From CAMAVH01 sp036500145 (GTDB lineage Bacteria > Pseudomonadota > Alphaproteobacteria > SMXQ01), in contig DASYCO010000065.1 of NCBI GenBank assembly GCA_036500145.1, forward strand, positions 1-64,000: 64,000 nucleotides of DNA. The letters run 5' to 3'. Position numbers and translations under genes: made by a program. Shown piece by piece: positions 7,904 to 16,964 of the stretch (position 1 is the first letter of the stretch; every line of letters begins with the position of its first letter). A model generated the notes under the pieces. That model saw only the letters and a list, made by a program, of their open reading frames with translations. It made no database searches and was not told where the DNA came from.

Positions 7904-9043
7904 CTATTGCAAGAGGTTGCGGATCAGCTCCTTGGCGTTGGCCATGGGCTCCTCGAATTCCTGGGTCTGGGTGCCGAGGTACTTGTCGATGTGCTCCATG
8001 TCGAGCGCGCGGCTCTCGTCGCCGAAGGGCACGCCGCGCCGCCGGCTGTTGAGCTGCGCCGCCTTCATGATCTTCGCCTGCACCGGCTGGGTGAGGATCC
8101 AGTTGACGAAGACGGTGGTCGCGTTCGGGTTCGGCCGCGGCTCCAGCACCTGCAGGCCGCAGACGCCGGCGCTCCAGGTCTCCAGGCCCTTGAGGCGGCC
8201 GAGCTTCAGATGCACGCCGCTCTCCTCGAAGCGGATGATGTCGGCGCCCGGCATGCCCATGGCGATGGGATATGTCCCCTGCGCGAACCACTGCACGAGC
8301 TGGCGGGTGTTCTGCGTCACGATCGGCTTCTGGTCGACCACCATCTGGCGGATGAAGTCGGGGCCGTAGGCTTTGTAGATGGCGCCCATCTGCACGATGG
8401 TCGAGCCGCCGCGCGGGTCGGCCATGGCGATCTTGCCTTTCCATTCCGGCTTCACGATGTCGGTGAAGGCCGAGATCTGGTCCGGCTTGATGAAGTCCTC
8501 GTTGTAGTAGATCAGCGGGCTGTCGAAGGCGCAGAAGGCCGCCATGTACTTCTTGCCGTAGTCGAGGAACATGCCGTTGAAGCCGCCGTACCACTGCGAT
8601 TCGTCGGCCACTTCGGGCAGCAGGAACATGTCGCGCACGGGCGCCAGGCCGCCTGTCTCGATCAGCTTGTAGGCCTGGGTCTCGGCGCCGCCGACGCGGA
8701 TGTCCCACAGATACTGCCCGACCTCGCGCTCCTTCACGGCGCGCGGCCAGAAGTCGCGGCCGGCGAAGGAGGTGACCTGGATCTTGATGTCGGGATAGTC
8801 CTTCTGGAAGGTCTCGAGCAGCGACTGCCAGAGCTTGCCCGACGGGCCGGCGACGATCAGCTTGCCCTCCTTCTTGGCCTTGGCGAGCGTGTCGGTCCAG
8901 GCCTGCGGAGGGGCGGCGTTCTGCGCCGATGCCGCGCCCGATGCGGCGACCAGGAGCGCCAGCGCCGCGCTGGCCAGGACGGCAAGGGCCAGGCCCGCTG
9001 CGGCGCGCGTCGGGCGGTCGCCCGCCTCATGGCAGTCATGCAT
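7904..9043 (-). CDS. ABC transporter substrate-binding protein, COG1840-type, tandem paralog 2
   Basis: Periplasmic solute-binding protein of 379 aa, close paralog of its neighbours. The signal peptide has a hydrophobic run around residues 15-37 and a cleavage site near GAASAQN. The mature part differs from paralog 1 mainly in scattered positions (for example PIAMGMPGADIIRF against PIGMGMPTADVLRF), so the ligand pocket may be retuned. The start ATG at 9043 has a GGGAGAG SD. The 180-bp gap to paralog 1 and the 86-bp gap to paralog 3 both contain hairpins, so the three genes are probably expressed at different levels or separately. Confidence 0.9.
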   Translation of the reverse strand: MHDCHEAGDRPTRAAAGLALAVLASAALALLVAASGAASAQNAAPPQAWTDTLAKAKKEGKLIVAGPSGKLWQSLLETFQKDYPDIKIQVTSFAGRDFWPRAVKEREVGQYLWDIRVGGAETQAYKLIETGGLAPVRDMFLLPEVADESQWYGGFNGMFLDYGKKYMAAFCAFDSPLIYYNEDFIKPDQISAFTDIVKPEWKGKIAMADPRGGSTIVQMGAIYKAYGPDFIRQMVVDQKPIVTQNTRQLVQWFAQGTYPIAMGMPGADIIRFEESGVHLKLGRLKGLETWSAGVCGLQVLEPRPNPNATTVFVNWILTQPVQAKIMKAAQLNSRRRGVPFGDESRALDMEHIDKYLGTQTQEFEEPMANAKELIRNLLQ

Positions 9044-9129
9044 GTCGCTCTCCCAATTCCTGTGCGTGCCCAATTGCGTGGTTGCGCCGCGTCGCGCCAT
9101 CGGCGCGGCGCGGCGAAGCGCGGTCTTCG

Positions 9130-10272
9130 TCATTGCATGAGGGTGCGGATCAGTTCCTTGGCGTCGGCCATGGGCGCTTCGAAGTCCTGCGTCTGCGCGC
9201 CCATGTACTTGCCGAGGTCGTTGAGGTCGAGCGCGCGCTCGGGGTCGCCGAGCGGCACGTCGTTGCGCCGGCTGTTGAGCTGCGTGCCGGCCATGATCCT
9301 GGCCTGCACCTTCTGCGTGAGCAGCCAGTTGACGAAGACGACGGTGGCGTTGGGGTTCGGGCGCGGCTCCAGCACCTGGATGCCGCAGGTGCCCGGCGTC
9401 CATATCTCCAGCCCCGGCACGCGGTGGCGCTTCAGGTCGACGCCGCTCGATTCGAAGCGGATCAGCTCGGCCGTCGGCATGCCGATGCCGATGGGATAGG
9501 TGCCCTGCGCGAACCACTGCACGAGCTGGCGCGTGTTCGAGGTGATGACGGGTTTCTGGTCGACGATGAGCTTTCGGATGAAGTCGGGGCCGAAGGCTTT
9601 GTACATGGCGCCCATCTGCACGATGGTGGAGCCGCCGCGCGGGTCCGCCATGGTGATCTTGCCGCTCCACTTCGGGTCGACGATGTCGGCGAAGGTGTTG
9701 ATCTCGCCCGGCTTGATGACGTCCTCGTTGTAGTAGAGGAACGTGCTTTCCTGGCCGCAGAAGGCCTCCATGTACTTCTTGCCGTAGTCGAGGAAGGAGG
9801 CGTCGATGCCGCCAATCCACTTCGACTCGTCGGTGACTTCTGGCAGTAGGAACATGTCGCGCACCGGCGCCAGGCCGCCGCTTTCGATCATCTTGAAGGC
9901 CTGGGTCTCGGCGCCGCCGACCCGCACGTCCCACAGGTACTGGCTGACCTCGCGCTCCTTGATGGCGCGCGGCCAGAAGTCGCGGCCGGCGAAGGAGGTC
10001 ACCTGGATCTTGATGTCGGGATAGTCTTTCTGGAAGGTCTCGAGCAGCGTCTGCCAGGCCTTGCCCGCCGGGCCGGCGACGACGAGCTTGCCTTCCTTCT
10101 TCGCCTTGGCGAGCGTGTCGACCCAGACCTTGGCGGCATCAAGGGCCGCATCCTGCGCCGATGCCGGCGACGAAGCGGCAGCCGCGCCGCCGAAGGCGAG
10201 GACGCCGAGCGCTGCCACGACCCGGGCGGCGCGCGTTAGACGGACTCCGAGCCTCTGCTGACGCTGACGCAA
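9130..10272 (-). CDS. ABC transporter substrate-binding protein, COG1840-type, tandem paralog 3 (TTG start)
   Basis: Periplasmic solute-binding protein of 380 aa, the most divergent of the three paralogs. The start is read as TTG at 10272 because a strong SD, GGGAGG, lies 6-7 nt upstream and the codon directly precedes a normal signal peptide (basic N-region, hydrophobic core VVAALGVLAFGG, cleavage near PASAQD). No in-frame ATG is available. It differs from the others in the central region (GGIDASFLDYGKKYMEAFCG; ITSNTRQ instead of VTQNTRQ), which suggests a different ligand. A leader with two hairpins lies at 10292-10325. It is the promoter-proximal gene of this minus-strand run. Confidence 0.88.
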   Translation of the reverse strand: MRQRQQRLGVRLTRAARVVAALGVLAFGGAAAASSPASAQDAALDAAKVWVDTLAKAKKEGKLVVAGPAGKAWQTLLETFQKDYPDIKIQVTSFAGRDFWPRAIKEREVSQYLWDVRVGGAETQAFKMIESGGLAPVRDMFLLPEVTDESKWIGGIDASFLDYGKKYMEAFCGQESTFLYYNEDVIKPGEINTFADIVDPKWSGKITMADPRGGSTIVQMGAMYKAFGPDFIRKLIVDQKPVITSNTRQLVQWFAQGTYPIGIGMPTAELIRFESSGVDLKRHRVPGLEIWTPGTCGIQVLEPRPNPNATVVFVNWLLTQKVQARIMAGTQLNSRRNDVPLGDPERALDLNDLGKYMGAQTQDFEAPMADAKELIRTLMQ

Positions 10273-10291
10273 GGCGGACCTCCCAGTCGTT

Positions 10292-10325
10292 CGCGGCGTT
10301 TCGCCGCGTCGCGCGCTTCGGCGCG
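10292..10325 (-). promoter_or_regulatory. Twin-hairpin 5' leader of binding-protein paralog 3
   Basis: A 7-bp stem CGCGGCG/CGCCGCG (10292-10298, 10302-10308) is followed by CGCGC-TTCG-GCGCG (10312-10325) with a stable TTCG tetraloop. Together with the similar leader of paralog 1 it looks like a conserved 5' UTR element. The function is not established. Confidence 0.4.
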
Positions 10326-10492
10326 TTTCTCGTTATGGGCAGTATTCGGTCGCCGCCGCAATTCCGTCAATCGTCGTGACGCTTCAAATTTTGGAAAGTC
10401 GCCGGGTGCGCCGCAGCATCGAATCTGGCGGCGCGGGCGCAAAACGGCGGAAAGCCTCGGCAAAGGGCCGAAGCGGCCCTCCGTCGGGCGGC

Positions 10493-10520
10493 TTGACCGG
10501 GGCGCAGCCCTGGCTATGAT
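10493..10520 (+). promoter_or_regulatory. Sigma-70-type promoter of tRNA-Leu
   Basis: TTGACC (10493-10498) and TATGAT (10515-10520) are separated by 16 bp, placing a transcription start about 35-40 nt before the mature tRNA. This is the best housekeeping promoter match I noticed in the window. Confidence 0.6.
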
Positions 10521-10564
10521 CCGCCGCTTCCGCAGGGCCGCCCTACCACGGCCCTTTCGCGCGG

Positions 10565-10651
10565 GCCCCTATGGCGGAACTGGTAGACGCGGCAGACTCA
10601 AAATCTGTTGCCCGTGAGGGCGTGCTGGTTCGATTCCGGCTGGGGGCACCA
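10565..10651 (+). tRNA. tRNA-Leu (anticodon CAA)
   Basis: 87-nt class II tRNA. The acceptor arm GCCCCTA pairs with TGGGGGC, followed by A and an encoded CCA. The D-arm region has the leucine-type TGGCGGAACTGGTAGAC. The anticodon stem CAGA/TCTG encloses the loop CTCAAAA, giving anticodon CAA (codon UUG). A long variable arm (about TGCCCGTGAGGGCG) and the T-loop TTCGATT complete the cloverleaf. Confidence 0.95.
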
Positions 10652-10748
10652 CGACGTCGGATGAGCCTACAATCATCCAGGCCGGGCGCATGACCCGGCG
10701 CTTGCCGGTAGCCGCTGCAATCCCTGCTCTCAACTAGGCGTGGACGCC

Positions 10749-12785
10749 ATGGATACCCAAGCCTGCGCCGAAAAACCTCCGATGTCCCTGGCTTGCGCCC
10801 GTCCGGCGTCCGCCAAGGCGGCGCCGTTCCTGCCGATGAGCCGTGACGAGATGGATGCGCTCGGCTGGGACGCCTGCGACATCGTGCTGGTGACGGGCGA
10901 CGCCTATGTCGACCATCCGAGCTTCGGCATGGCGATCATCGGCCGGCTGCTCGAATCCCAGGGCTTCCGCGTCGGCATCATCTCGCAGCCCGACTGGCAA
11001 TCGGCGGAGCCCTACAAGGCGCTGGGCAAGCCGCGCCTGTTCTTCGGCGTCACCGGCGGCAACATGGACTCCATGGTCAACCGCTACACGGCGGACCGCC
11101 GGCTGCGCCACGACGACGCCTACACGGCCGGCGGCGAAGGCGGCAAGCGCCCGGACCGCTGCACCATCATCTACGCGCAACGCTGCCGCGAGGCCTTCAA
11201 GGACGTGCCGATCGTGCTCGGCGGCATCGAGGCGTCGCTGCGCCGCATCGCGCATTACGACCATTGGTCCGAGAAGGTACGCCGCTCGATCCTGGCCGAC
11301 GCCAAGGCCGATCTGCTGATCTACGGCAACGCCGAGCGCGCCGTCGTCGAAGTGGCGAACCGGCTCGCCGCCGGCGAAGCGCCGCGCGACATCGATTCCG
11401 TGCGCGGCGTCGCGCTGTTCCGCCGCGTGCCTGACGGCTACACGGAACTGCACGCCGACGACCTCGACTCCGCCGACGAAGGCGCCGCCCGCCATGCCGG
11501 CGATACCGTGATCCGGCTGCCGGCCTACGAGCAGGTCGAGCAGGACCGCGAATCTTACGCCCGCGCCTCGCGCGTGCTGCACCGGGAAAGCAATCCCGGC
11601 AACGCACGGCCGCTCGTCCAGCGCCACGGCGACCGCGACCTGTGGCTGAACGCGCCGCCGATCCCGCTGACCAGCGCCGAGATGGACGCCGTCTACGACC
11701 TGCCCTACGCCCGCGCGCCGCATCCGTCCTACGGCGATGCGAAGATCCCCGCATGGGACATGATCAAGTTCTCGGTCACCATCATGCGCGGCTGCTTCGG
11801 CGGCTGCTCGTTCTGCTCGATCACCGAGCACGAAGGCCGCATCATCCAGAATCGCTCGGAAGAATCGATCCTGCGCGAGATCGAGCTGATCCGCGACAAG
11901 ACGCCGGGGTTCAAGGGCGTGATCTCGGACATCGGCGGCCCGACCGCCAACATGTACCGGCTGGCCTGCAAGGATCCGAAGATCGAGGCGGCCTGCCGGC
12001 GGCCGTCCTGCGTGTTCCCGGACATCTGCCCGAACCTGAACACTTCCCATGACGACCTGATCCGCCTCTATCGCAAGGTGCGCGAGGTCGAGGGCGTCAA
12101 GAAGGTGATGGTCGCTTCCGGCGTGCGCTACGACCTTGCGGTGAAGAGCCCGGAATACATCAAGGAGCTGGTGACCCATCACGTCGGCGGCTACCTGAAG
12201 ATCGCGCCCGAACATACCGAGCGCGGCCCGCTCGACAAGATGATGAAGCCGGGCATTGGCGCCTACGACCGCTTCAAGGAAATGTTCGACGCCGCCGCGA
12301 AGCAGGCCGGCAAGCAATATTACCTGATCCCCTATTTCATCGCCGCGCATCCGGGCACGACCGACGAGGACATGATGAACCTCGCGCTCTGGCTCAAGAA
12401 GAACCGCTACCGCGCCGACCAGGTGCAGACGTTCCTGCCGTCGCCGATGGCGAACGCCACGACCATGTACCATAGCGGCGTCAACCCGCTGCGCGCCGTG
12501 CGGCGCGGGGCGAGCGAGAAGGTCGAGGTGGTCAAGGGCTTGCGGCAGCGCCGGCTGCACAAGGCGTTCCTGCGCTACCACGACCCCGACAACTGGCCGA
12601 TGCTGCGCGAGGCGCTGAGGAAGATGGGCCGCGCCGACCTGATCGGCCCGCGTCCCGAGCAGCTCGTGCCGCTCCATCAGCCGCCCGGCACGGGTGGGCC
12701 CAGCGGCTCGCCCGCAGGCGCGCGGCAGGGCGCGCGGCGCTTCACCACGAAGGGCGTGCCTTTTCCCAATAAGGGGCGGCGCTAG
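10749..12785 (+). CDS. YgiQ-family radical SAM protein
   Basis: Large radical-SAM protein of 678 aa (UPF0313/YgiQ family; function unresolved). The [4Fe-4S] motif CX3CX2C is at Cys349, Cys353 and Cys356 (RGCFGGCSFCSI). It is preceded by the family's N-terminal domain (SRDEMDALGWDACDIVLVTG) and followed by the conserved IAPEHTE and LPSPMANATTMY segments. A GTG at 10740 is an alternative start 3 codons upstream; neither has a clear SD. A basic Gly/Arg-rich tail ends the protein. It converges on the RsmB-like gene with only a 10-bp gap. Confidence 0.93.
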   Translation: MDTQACAEKPPMSLACARPASAKAAPFLPMSRDEMDALGWDACDIVLVTGDAYVDHPSFGMAIIGRLLESQGFRVGIISQPDWQSAEPYKALGKPRLFFGVTGGNMDSMVNRYTADRRLRHDDAYTAGGEGGKRPDRCTIIYAQRCREAFKDVPIVLGGIEASLRRIAHYDHWSEKVRRSILADAKADLLIYGNAERAVVEVANRLAAGEAPRDIDSVRGVALFRRVPDGYTELHADDLDSADEGAARHAGDTVIRLPAYEQVEQDRESYARASRVLHRESNPGNARPLVQRHGDRDLWLNAPPIPLTSAEMDAVYDLPYARAPHPSYGDAKIPAWDMIKFSVTIMRGCFGGCSFCSITEHEGRIIQNRSEESILREIELIRDKTPGFKGVISDIGGPTANMYRLACKDPKIEAACRRPSCVFPDICPNLNTSHDDLIRLYRKVREVEGVKKVMVASGVRYDLAVKSPEYIKELVTHHVGGYLKIAPEHTERGPLDKMMKPGIGAYDRFKEMFDAAAKQAGKQYYLIPYFIAAHPGTTDEDMMNLALWLKKNRYRADQVQTFLPSPMANATTMYHSGVNPLRAVRRGASEKVEVVKGLRQRRLHKAFLRYHDPDNWPMLREALRKMGRADLIGPRPEQLVPLHQPPGTGGPSGSPAGARQGARRFTTKGVPFPNKGRR

Positions 12786-12795
12786 GCGCGTTCGG

Positions 12796-14154
12796 TCAGG
12801 GCGCGTCCCGCTGCATGACCGCGGCGAAGAAGCCGTCGGTGTTGTGGCGCGCCGGCGTCAGCGACAGATAATCCGGATGGGCCGAATCGGTCAGCTGCGG
12901 CGCGGCGTCGCGCAGCGGCACGACATGGAAGGCGGGATGCGCCGCGAGGAAGGCGGCGACTTGCTCCTCGTTTTCCTCGGGCAGCAGGGAGCATGTGGCG
13001 TAGACGAAGCGTCCGCCGGGCTTCACCAGCCGCGCGGCGCTTGTCAAAATGCTCGCCTGCAGCGGCAGCAGACTGTCGAGCCCCGACCCGAGCGAGCGCC
13101 AGCGCGCATCCGGATTGCGCCGCCAGGTGCCGGTGCCGCTGCAGGGCGCATCGACCAGCACCCGATCGAAGTTGCCCTTGTGGCGCTTCACCCAGGGATC
13201 CCGTTCGCTGCTCAGCGGCTTGGTCTCGATGTTGTGCAGTCCGGCGCGGCGGAACCGCTCGGCGGCGCGCGCTAGGCGATTGGCGAGAACGTCGCAGGCC
13301 ATGACATGGCCCTTGTTCTCCATCTGGGCGGCTATGGCCAGCGTTTTGCCGCCGGTCCCGGCGCAGAAATCGACCACGCGTTCGCCTGGCCGCGCGCCCA
13401 CGAGCATGGCGACAAGCTGCGAGCCCTCATCCTGAATCTCGACCTCGCCGTTCTTCAACATGGGCAGGTCGGACAAGGAGGGACGCTCGTTCACGCGAAT
13501 GCCGTAAGGCGCCATGCGGGTCGCCTCGGCCGGCAAGCCGAGGCGCCTAAGCGCGCGCAGCGCCTCCTCGGGCGTGGACTTGAGCGGATTGACGCGCAAA
13601 TCGAGCGGCGGCGTCGTCAGCAGCGCGGTCATCTCGCGCTGGAACGAGTCGCCGAAGCGGCGCCGCAAATAGGGAGCCGCCCAGGGCGGACATTCGCCGC
13701 GCACCTCGTCCGGCATGGCGGGATGGTCGATCGTGCAGCCCTGCAATCTCGCCAGCAGCATGCGTTCCTGGTCGGTCAAGACGGCAGGCGCGAACTTCCT
13801 GCCGTCGAACAGGGCGTCGACCTGATCCAGCGTCTTGCCTTCATCGATCGCCAGCCAGGCCAGCAGCCGGCCGCGCGGCGTGACGGGGCATTCATGTTTC
13901 GCCAGCCACCAGCCTAGGCGGGCGTGATGCCGCAGCAGCGCATAAAGCAGCTCGACGATCTGGCCGCGATCGTCGGCGCTGACATGCCGCCGCTCGCGAA
14001 ACCAAGCCGAGACGACGGCATCGGCGGGACGCGCGACGTTGTCGACGTCATGCATCAGATCGAGGGTGGCTTGCAGGCGGGCGGCGAGAATCACGGAGAG
14101 ACGATCACGCTGGAAAATGGGACGCCATGGATGAAGGCGCTGCCGCACCGACAT
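12796..14154 (-). CDS. RsmB/NSUN-family RNA (cytosine-C5) methyltransferase
   Basis: SAM-dependent rRNA or tRNA m5C methyltransferase, 452 aa, with an N-terminal NusB-like helical region and a C-terminal Rossmann methyltransferase domain. The SAM-binding loop is VVDFCAGTGGKTLA (about 261-274). Both catalytic cysteines of the family are present: Cys338 in DAPCSGTG (motif IV) and Cys388 in ATCSLLPEE (motif VI). Whether it methylates 16S C967 like RsmB or another site cannot be decided. The start is uncertain, since the ATG at 14154 has no SD and the family body begins nearer residue 40. The gap upstream to the LysR gene is 465 bp. Confidence 0.9.
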   Translation of the reverse strand: MSVRQRLHPWRPIFQRDRLSVILAARLQATLDLMHDVDNVARPADAVVSAWFRERRHVSADDRGQIVELLYALLRHHARLGWWLAKHECPVTPRGRLLAWLAIDEGKTLDQVDALFDGRKFAPAVLTDQERMLLARLQGCTIDHPAMPDEVRGECPPWAAPYLRRRFGDSFQREMTALLTTPPLDLRVNPLKSTPEEALRALRRLGLPAEATRMAPYGIRVNERPSLSDLPMLKNGEVEIQDEGSQLVAMLVGARPGERVVDFCAGTGGKTLAIAAQMENKGHVMACDVLANRLARAAERFRRAGLHNIETKPLSSERDPWVKRHKGNFDRVLVDAPCSGTGTWRRNPDARWRSLGSGLDSLLPLQASILTSAARLVKPGGRFVYATCSLLPEENEEQVAAFLAAHPAFHVVPLRDAAPQLTDSAHPDYLSLTPARHNTDGFFAAVMQRDAP

Positions 14155-14619
14155 TGGCGTTTGGAAGCTTTGGTTTCGTCACGATTGCCCCAGTTGCGTG
14201 CCAACCGCAATCGCCATTGATTTGGCGATGCCGGCCGCAGCCACGTTCTTTTCATATAACGTATTGATAGCATGCGGGAATATAGGAATTCGTGGAGCAG
14301 CATGGGAAACCGCGATTTCGCGGCCGCTTTCCTCGGCAGGCGCTGCCGCGCCAATATCATGTTCGCGGCAATGATGTGCGGCGCTTGCCCGAGTTTTATT
14401 CAGCAAGTTCAAGGGAACGGACTGAAGCGCTCCGCAGAAATTCCGAGTGCCGAGCGCCGGCCGAATTGTGAACGACCGTCCTTGCGGCTGCGCTGCAGCA
14501 GCGGAGATTCGGAGCCCGGCTCAAGATGGCGCGAGGTTTCGCGATACAATAAAGCTCTTTTAAAAAGCGAGTCTGGCTGTTAGGCAGGTTTCCAAACCGT
14601 CAGTACGCAAGGACGTCGC
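14155..14619. other. Intergenic region upstream of the LysR gene (no convincing gene)
   Basis: 465 bp with AT-richer patches than its surroundings (for example around 14250-14290 and 14545-14575). It must hold the promoters for the RsmB-like gene (minus) and the LysR gene (plus). An open frame of about 100 codons at 14272-14583 has no recognisable protein features and no SD. I see no RNA gene. Confidence 0.4.
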
Positions 14620-15528
14620 ATGAATCTCAGGAACGTGGAAGTTTTCGTGCAAGTTGCCGAACATGGGAATTTCACGGCGGCCGCGCGCGCCCTCGCGCTG
14701 TCGCCCTCGGTCATCAGCCGCAGAATCCACGAGCTTGAGCAGAGCCTCGGCGCGACCTTGTTCTTCAAGTCGACGCGCAAGATGTCGCTGACCGACGCGG
14801 GCGAGGCCTTCTACAAGAGCTGCACGCGCGCCTTGGCCGACCTTCACGACGGCGAATCTCTCGTCAACAACCTGTACGGCAAGCCGTCGGGCACATTGCG
14901 GGTCAGCTCGGTCTGGGGATTTGCCGAGACCGTCATCGTGCCGCTGATTCCGAAGTTCCTGACGCTCTATCCCGATCTGCGCCTGAAGTTCATGATGACG
15001 GCGATGCCCATCAACCTGATCGAGACGGGCACGGACATCGTCATCCGCAATGGCCGGGTGATGGACGAGAGCAGCTACGAGCATTGCGACATCGCGCCGG
15101 TCCAGCACCTGATCTGCGCCTCGCCGGAGTTCTTCAAGAAGCACGGCACGCCTGCCGAGCCGAAGGACATCAGCCGCTTCAACTGCATCACGCATACGCT
15201 CTATGCGTCGAAGGAATGGTGGTTCAAGGGCACGCCGAAGGACTATTGCCTTTCCGTGCGAGGCTCGCTGGAAATCAACAACTCCGAAGCCTTGCGCGTC
15301 GCGGCGGTGAGCGGCCTGGGAATCGCCAGGCTGCCGATCTACGTCGCGGCAAAGGACATTGCCGCCGGCCGGCTGCAGGCGATCTTCAAGGAAATCACGG
15401 TTTCGCGCGAGACCATGCAGGCCTTTTACGCGCGGAGCGAATATGTGCCGACGAAAATTCCGGCCTTCCTCGATTTCCTGAAACAGGAAATCGAGGCGAG
15501 AAAGTCGGAATTCTCGATGGCCGGATAG
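14620..15528 (+). CDS. LysR-family transcriptional regulator
   Basis: 302-aa LysR-type regulator. The N-terminal winged helix-turn-helix is clear (MNLRNVEVFVQVAEHGNF, then ARALALSPSVISRRIHELE, about residues 1-65). It is followed by a periplasmic-binding-protein-like effector domain with the usual LRVSSVWGFAETVIVPLIPK start. The ATG has an AAGGA SD. It converges on the VOC gene cluster with a 12-bp gap, so it is not divergent from its likely targets. Still, it is the only regulator next to the VOC/M24/ABC locus (15.5-22.6 kb) and is the best candidate to control it. Confidence 0.93.
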   Translation: MNLRNVEVFVQVAEHGNFTAAARALALSPSVISRRIHELEQSLGATLFFKSTRKMSLTDAGEAFYKSCTRALADLHDGESLVNNLYGKPSGTLRVSSVWGFAETVIVPLIPKFLTLYPDLRLKFMMTAMPINLIETGTDIVIRNGRVMDESSYEHCDIAPVQHLICASPEFFKKHGTPAEPKDISRFNCITHTLYASKEWWFKGTPKDYCLSVRGSLEINNSEALRVAAVSGLGIARLPIYVAAKDIAAGRLQAIFKEITVSRETMQAFYARSEYVPTKIPAFLDFLKQEIEARKSEFSMAG

Positions 15529-15540
15529 CGGCTAGCCCGC

Positions 15541-16491
15541 CTAAGGCGACACGAACTCGATGAAATTGCCGTTCGTGTCCTTGGTGTAGAGAGAATGACG
15601 CGCCTGGGGCGAGGCAGAATGGGCGATGGGCCCTTCCGCCGCGTGGCCCGTCTCCTTGAAATGCGCCGCAATCGCTTTCAAGCTGTTGCGCGACACGCGG
15701 AAGGCGACGCGCGGCGTGCCGATCTGCAGTTCCTCCGGCGGCATCTGGAAATGCCTGGTGGCGAGATAGACGCCGACACATGCATCCCCAGCCTTGACGA
15801 ACAGCTGCATGTTGGCGCGCGGCACGGGATCGGTGCCGTGGATGGTGCTGTAGCGCTTGTCCAAGCGCATCTGGCCCGGCGCCATGGATTCGGCGCCTTC
15901 CTTCCAGCGCTTGGCGAGGACATAGTCCGCCGTCCGCCAGCCGACGACGGCGTCGATGGGCATGGCAAGGCGACGAGCGTAGAAGTCCTCGCTCCAGTGC
16001 ACGTCGCTGGCCTGCACCGTCACATGGTCGATGGCGTCGACCAGCGATCCGTTCGCCGCCGCCGCCGTGCCGTCGGCGCAGACCAGTTGCAGGCGGTTGC
16101 CGCTTGGATCGTAGAAGTAGCAATTCTCGGCGGCTTCGGCAGGCCGGATCTCCCGGTAGGAAAAGACCTCGATGTTTTCCTTGGCCAGCCGGTCGAGGAT
16201 CGTCTGGCGCGCCTGCGGGCTGACGCGGTAGCCGTTGTGAATCCCGGTATCGGGCAGCGGGGCGAAGCCGGCGTCCAGGCAGAGGGCGACATGCTGCCCG
16301 GACGCCGTGGAGAGGACCGCATGCTGGCCGCATTCCGGCAGCGAAAGCCCGCTTTCCAGCGAGAAGCCAAGGACGCCGCGGTAGAAGTCGCGCGCGGCGG
16401 CAAGGTCGTCGACCTTGACGGCGATGTGGCTGATGCCGTCCAGCTTGATGTCGGCAATCGGATCGGCGGTGGCTGCGAGGCTATTCGACAT
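15541..16491 (-). CDS. Two-module VOC (glyoxalase/extradiol dioxygenase superfamily) protein
   Basis: 316-aa vicinal-oxygen-chelate protein with two tandem beta-alpha-beta-beta-beta modules. Module 1 starts at GISHIAVKVDDLAAARDFYR and ends near YDPSGNRLQL. Module 2 starts at IDHVTVQASDVHWSEDFY and ends at NGNFIEFVSP, providing candidate His and Glu metal ligands. This two-module layout is that of type I extradiol dioxygenases and some isomerases, but the reaction cannot be named. Its start overlaps the end of the next VOC gene by 11 bp, so the two are one operon. Catabolism of an aromatic or related compound is a context-based inference. Confidence 0.85.
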   Translation of the reverse strand: MSNSLAATADPIADIKLDGISHIAVKVDDLAAARDFYRGVLGFSLESGLSLPECGQHAVLSTASGQHVALCLDAGFAPLPDTGIHNGYRVSPQARQTILDRLAKENIEVFSYREIRPAEAAENCYFYDPSGNRLQLVCADGTAAAANGSLVDAIDHVTVQASDVHWSEDFYARRLAMPIDAVVGWRTADYVLAKRWKEGAESMAPGQMRLDKRYSTIHGTDPVPRANMQLFVKAGDACVGVYLATRHFQMPPEELQIGTPRVAFRVSRNSLKAIAAHFKETGHAAEGPIAHSASPQARHSLYTKDTNGNFIEFVSP

Positions 16492-16948
16492 GGATGTACC
16501 GGCGCTTAAAGGTCTGGCTGCCTTCTTCCTTCAGCCACAGAATCTCGAGAAAGTTTCCGCTCGGGTCCTTGAAGTAGATCGACTGGCCGAAAGGGCTCTT
16601 CTCAGGGTGGTCGACCGGGCCTTCGAACTGGACGTCGTGCTTGGCCAGGCTCTGCTGCACGTCCTCGAAGCGGCTGCGCGGCACGCAGAAGCCGTGGCGG
16701 AATCCATGCGCGCCGCGCAATTGGCCGTCCGGCGGCATCGGCATGTAGTTCGCCGTGACGGTGAGGGCGAGCAGGTAATCTTCCAGGATGACGGAGTGGA
16801 AGATCGCGATGCCGGTCGAGGTGTCTTCGATCTCGTAGTTCGACCGTTGATGCGCCGTTCCGCCAAGGATGTTGCAGTAAAAATCCATGCCTTCGGCGAG
16901 GTCATGAACGCAGATGGCCGTATGATTGAGGCTTTCCAGGGCTGCCAT
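16481..16948 (-). CDS. Single-module VOC family protein
   Basis: 155-aa VOC protein. It begins ALESLNHTAICVHDLAEGMD, with the conserved first-strand His, and has the closing motif SIYFKDPSGNFLEILWLKEE, whose Glu is the usual second metal ligand. SD AGGAGA precedes the ATG at 16948. It lies between the VOC-Rieske fusion (16-bp gap) and the two-module VOC gene (11-bp overlap). Possible roles include a small extradiol dioxygenase, a glyoxalase-like isomerase or a resistance protein; the sequence does not discriminate among them. Confidence 0.85.
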   Translation of the reverse strand: MAALESLNHTAICVHDLAEGMDFYCNILGGTAHQRSNYEIEDTSTGIAIFHSVILEDYLLALTVTANYMPMPPDGQLRGAHGFRHGFCVPRSRFEDVQQSLAKHDVQFEGPVDHPEKSPFGQSIYFKDPSGNFLEILWLKEEGSQTFKRRYIHVE

Positions 16949-16964
16949 GGCTGTCTCCTGCGGT

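Noticed and set aside
5397..8369. 990-codon plus-strand frame across the binding-protein genes
   Set aside because: Antisense to genes with clear signal peptides and SD sites; low-complexity translation without motifs.
14272..14583. 103-codon frame in the gap before the LysR gene
   Set aside because: No SD, no recognisable domain and poor codon pattern; treated as intergenic.
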